Assembly (NCBI GenBank): GCA_029212955.1
Contig: JARGOW010000164.1
Coordinates: 316-7,661 of the forward strand
Origin: Planctomycetota bacterium
GTDB lineage: Bacteria > Planctomycetota > UBA1135 > GCA-002686595
Length of the DNA: 7,346 bases
Direction of reading: 5' to 3'
Part shown: positions 5,632-7,346 of the stretch, piece by piece
Numbering within the stretch: position 1 is the stretch's first letter
How the letters are laid out: every line of letters begins with the position of its first letter
Made by a program: the position numbers and the translations under genes
The notes under the pieces: generated by a model
Told to the model about the DNA's origin: nothing
The model's database searches: none
Seen by the model: the letters and a program-made list of their open reading frames with translations, nothing else

Positions 5632-6285
5632 GATGTCCGCGAACTGAAAACCGTCCCTCTCAACGAGCTCTCCAACCTGAATGTTGATGGGCGCGCGGAA
5701 CATAGGACCGGCGTGCACGAAGGTGTGAAATTCACCGTTTTCCCCGCAGGGATCCACGCTTTCCGGCAATTCGCGCAAGAGGGCGGCATCGAAGGCGCGC
5801 CCCACGAATTCGGTGGGACACTGACGGGGATCCACGCAGGTAAGATTGGCTTTCAAACCGCCTTCCACCATGGTTTGCGCCAGATCCCGGGTGTTGCGTT
5901 GCCAAAGGGGAAAGAGCGGCTCAATGCCGGTGGGCTCCAGGTTTTTTTCACGATACTCGCGGATGTCTTCCAGGAAGAGATCGCCGAAGGCCACCGCCTG
6001 GATACGGTCCCCTTTGGCACGCTCCATGGCGGCCGCCATGGCCTCCTGGTACTGCTCGTTCGTACAAGGGGACGGGATGTTCACCTGGATCAATGGCAAA
6101 CCTGCCCGCTCCGCTTGGGTTTCAAGCAGGGCTTGACGAACCGCATGCATGGCCACTCGCCCATGGGTTTCATTCACGGTTGTGAGCAGTCCGCACAGCT
6201 CGATCGAAGGATCCCGCTGCAACTCCAACAGAGCCCAGGCACTATCCTTGCCACTGCTCCACGACAACCAGGTGCGTTTCTTCAT
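5614..6285 (-). CDS. Dph6-like PP-loop ATPase (diphthine-ammonia ligase family)
   Basis: This 223-residue cytoplasmic protein belongs to the adenine nucleotide alpha hydrolase superfamily. The PP-loop SSGKDS is at 10-15 and binds ATP, which such enzymes use to adenylate a substrate. The Dph6-type features follow in order: TTVNETHGRVAMHAVR (35-50), QAERAGLPL (57-65), GDLFLEDIREYRE (101-113), PLFPLW (123-128), GLKANLTCVDP (143-153) and DPCGENGEFHTFV (178-190). In eukaryotes and archaea Dph6 amidates diphthine on elongation factor 2; bacteria lack diphthamide, so the substrate here is unknown. ATG at 6285 (MKKRTWLSWSSGKDS) is preferred over the in-frame TTG at 6315. The exported-protein gene ends 41 nt upstream on the same strand, so the two may form an operon. 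Confidence 0.93.
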   Translation of the reverse strand: MKKRTWLSWSSGKDSAWALLELQRDPSIELCGLLTTVNETHGRVAMHAVRQALLETQAERAGLPLIQVNIPSPCTNEQYQEAMAAAMERAKGDRIQAVAFGDLFLEDIREYREKNLEPTGIEPLFPLWQRNTRDLAQTMVEGGLKANLTCVDPRQCPTEFVGRAFDAALLRELPESVDPCGENGEFHTFVHAGPMFRAPINIQVGELVERDGFQFADILPATA

Positions 6286-6326
6286 GGCCCCCAGCATATC
6301 CGGAAACCTGCCCAAACACCGCCCGC

Positions 6327-7187
6327 CTAGAAACTAATGCGCAGGCCCACATAGGGTCCGCCGATCTGAAAGTCCGCTTCGATTTGGCTACCACCATCAT
6401 CGTAGGAAACATCCATGTCGAAGTTTCTGTAGCCCAGCATGCCCAGTACAAGCGTACCGCCCTTCCTACCCCGCAAACGCACGTCGACCCGGGCATCCAC
6501 ATCTAGCACGGTAGCGGTGGCTTCGGGCGCCGAAAGGCTGATGTAGCCCACGTTCATGCTGCCGGACACCGGACTGTCCTCGCTTGATAGACGAACACCG
6601 ATCAGGGGCAAAGGAAACTGCTGGTTGCTTCTTAAGGACAAGGCTCCTGCGGTCTCATCCAGCCCCACATCCAGGTTGATCCACTCCAAACCGAAACCCA
6701 GACCCAACTTGGAGGACCCAAAGCTCGCCACATCCCAGGTCAACACGCCGCTGTAGGCACCCATTCCGAACTGACTGTCCACCGCAGTTCCTGCCAAAAG
6801 GGTGGTCCCGTTCATGGTGATGGTCGACTCGACCACACCCTGACCTTCGTAATCCACCTGGAATCCGCTCAGCTCCAGGGCCCGGCGACCATCCCGTAGA
6901 AACACCCGGGGTAAGATGGCGGTTTCCTCCTGGTCCAACCCCAAGGACTTCATGCTCGAAGTCACCACGGCACCACTATCCGTGGCACCAAATGAGCCCT
7001 CGGTGGCCAACTGGGCCATGCCCAGACCCGCGGTGATTGACGGGGCCGTGCAGGAGCTACCAAAGACGGCCAGGGGCAAGCCAATAAGGAGCCAACACAC
7101 CCGGGGGGCGCGGCGTATGAAGAGAGGAAGGGAAAGCATGGGGGTATGACGCCATCGAGCAATCGGGCTCCCCGGCTGGAGTTTCAT
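6327..7187 (-). CDS. Exported protein, probable outer-membrane beta-barrel, unknown role
   Basis: This is a 286-residue frame from ATG at 7187; the preceding AGGGGGA supports that start. ATG at 7139 (MLSLPLFIRRAPRVCWLLIG) gives a more ordinary signal peptide but has no ribosome site. Arg-rich residues precede the hydrophobic run VCWLLIGLPLAVFGSSC; Cys46 (Cys30 from the shorter start) could be a lipobox Cys, although GSSC is a poor lipobox. The mature part is dominated by alternating polar/hydrophobic strands with Gly and aromatic residues (LGLGFGLEWINLDVG, LVLGMLGYRNFDMDVSYDD) and ends VGLRISF, the terminal Phe being typical of outer-membrane barrels. No enzyme motif is visible. It is the first gene of a likely unit with the PP-loop ATPase. 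It could instead be a surface lipoprotein. Confidence 0.78.
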   Translation of the reverse strand: MKLQPGSPIARWRHTPMLSLPLFIRRAPRVCWLLIGLPLAVFGSSCTAPSITAGLGMAQLATEGSFGATDSGAVVTSSMKSLGLDQEETAILPRVFLRDGRRALELSGFQVDYEGQGVVESTITMNGTTLLAGTAVDSQFGMGAYSGVLTWDVASFGSSKLGLGFGLEWINLDVGLDETAGALSLRSNQQFPLPLIGVRLSSEDSPVSGSMNVGYISLSAPEATATVLDVDARVDVRLRGRKGGTLVLGMLGYRNFDMDVSYDDGGSQIEADFQIGGPYVGLRISF

Positions 7188-7346
7188 CCATTTCCCCCTT
7201 TCAGGGGCCCAGGAATGGCCTCGGAACGGGCCTTTGCAAGCTTCCCCCCCCTATTTGGTGCCCCACTAGCCACGGGGCCCCCTCCCGAGTAAAGTCCCCC
7301 TGCGCTGCGCCTTTGATTCCGGGCGTTAGTGCAGTGGCTTTATGGA
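7188..7346. other. Leader of the exported-protein gene; no gene seen
   Basis: Reading on the minus strand, an eight-G tract (plus-strand C, 7244-7251) lies 57-64 nt before the start codon. A 4-bp hairpin (7195-7198/7204-7207) has its 3' arm on the presumed ribosome site. No convincing -10/-35 pair and no open frame with family resemblance was found before the window edge. Confidence 0.4.

Noticed and set aside
5941..5950. A seven-A run (coding strand) in the PP-loop ATPase as a frameshift site
   Set aside because: The reading frame and motifs are intact on both sides, and no alternative product of note would result.
5713..6330. 205-codon plus-strand frame
   Set aside because: It lies antisense to the PP-loop ATPase, whose motifs are intact; it is a composition-driven shadow.
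1..7346. CRISPR array or autonomous transposase gene
   Set aside because: No regularly spaced direct repeats with spacers and no transposase motif were found anywhere in the window.

Overview
The window looks like chromosomal DNA of a GC-rich Gram-negative-type bacterium. The coding stretches I counted by hand run above 60% GC. It carries an envelope (MurJ flippase, an exported protein with beta-strand texture ending in Phe) and a FabI enoyl reductase. The lineage cannot be fixed from this sequence; Planctomycetota or a similar deep-branching phylum is only an impression from the style of the small proteins.

Layout. Minus strand, 1-907: the start of a short unknown gene (1-118) and, 9 nt upstream of it, an unknown 259-codon frame (128-907) whose C-terminal part faintly resembles a decayed sigma-70 region 4. 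Divergent from these, fabI (1055-1825, +) has a perfect -35 box, a C8 tract inside its promoter spacer and a strong terminator (1865-1894). Then comes a 620-nt gene-free stretch that is markedly more AT-rich at its start. Minus strand again, 2515-3914: a glyceraldehyde-3-phosphate dehydrogenase of the ArsJ-associated type without arsJ beside it, preceded by a small CxCC-containing protein. murJ (3991-5631, +) is divergent from the latter and overlaps by 18 nt the convergent end of a Dph6-like PP-loop ATPase gene (5614-6285, -). Upstream of that ATPase gene lies the exported-protein gene (6327-7187, -).

The most interesting part is the gap after fabI. Positions about 1922-2127 fold into an ordered series of helices (a long P1 hairpin at 1923-1980, a capped hairpin at 2000-2023, a nested three-part stem at 2026-2096, and an alternative 3' pairing that closes at 2127). 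The order and several conserved strings match the HEARO / IscB omega RNA as I remember it, and the next bases are ATGAC, the kind of flank HEARO elements are known for. No IscB reading frame is present, so this looks like a stand-alone, ORF-less omega RNA locus. Its predicted guide is the roughly 16 nt just upstream (about 1906-1921), and the restored empty site would carry that guide sequence followed by ATGAC. A second strong hairpin-plus-T-tract lies downstream at 2227-2275.

The protein genes do not form one pathway: fatty-acid elongation, triose-phosphate oxidation (or arsenate handling), lipid II flipping and an unknown ATP-dependent reaction sit side by side in short transcription units.
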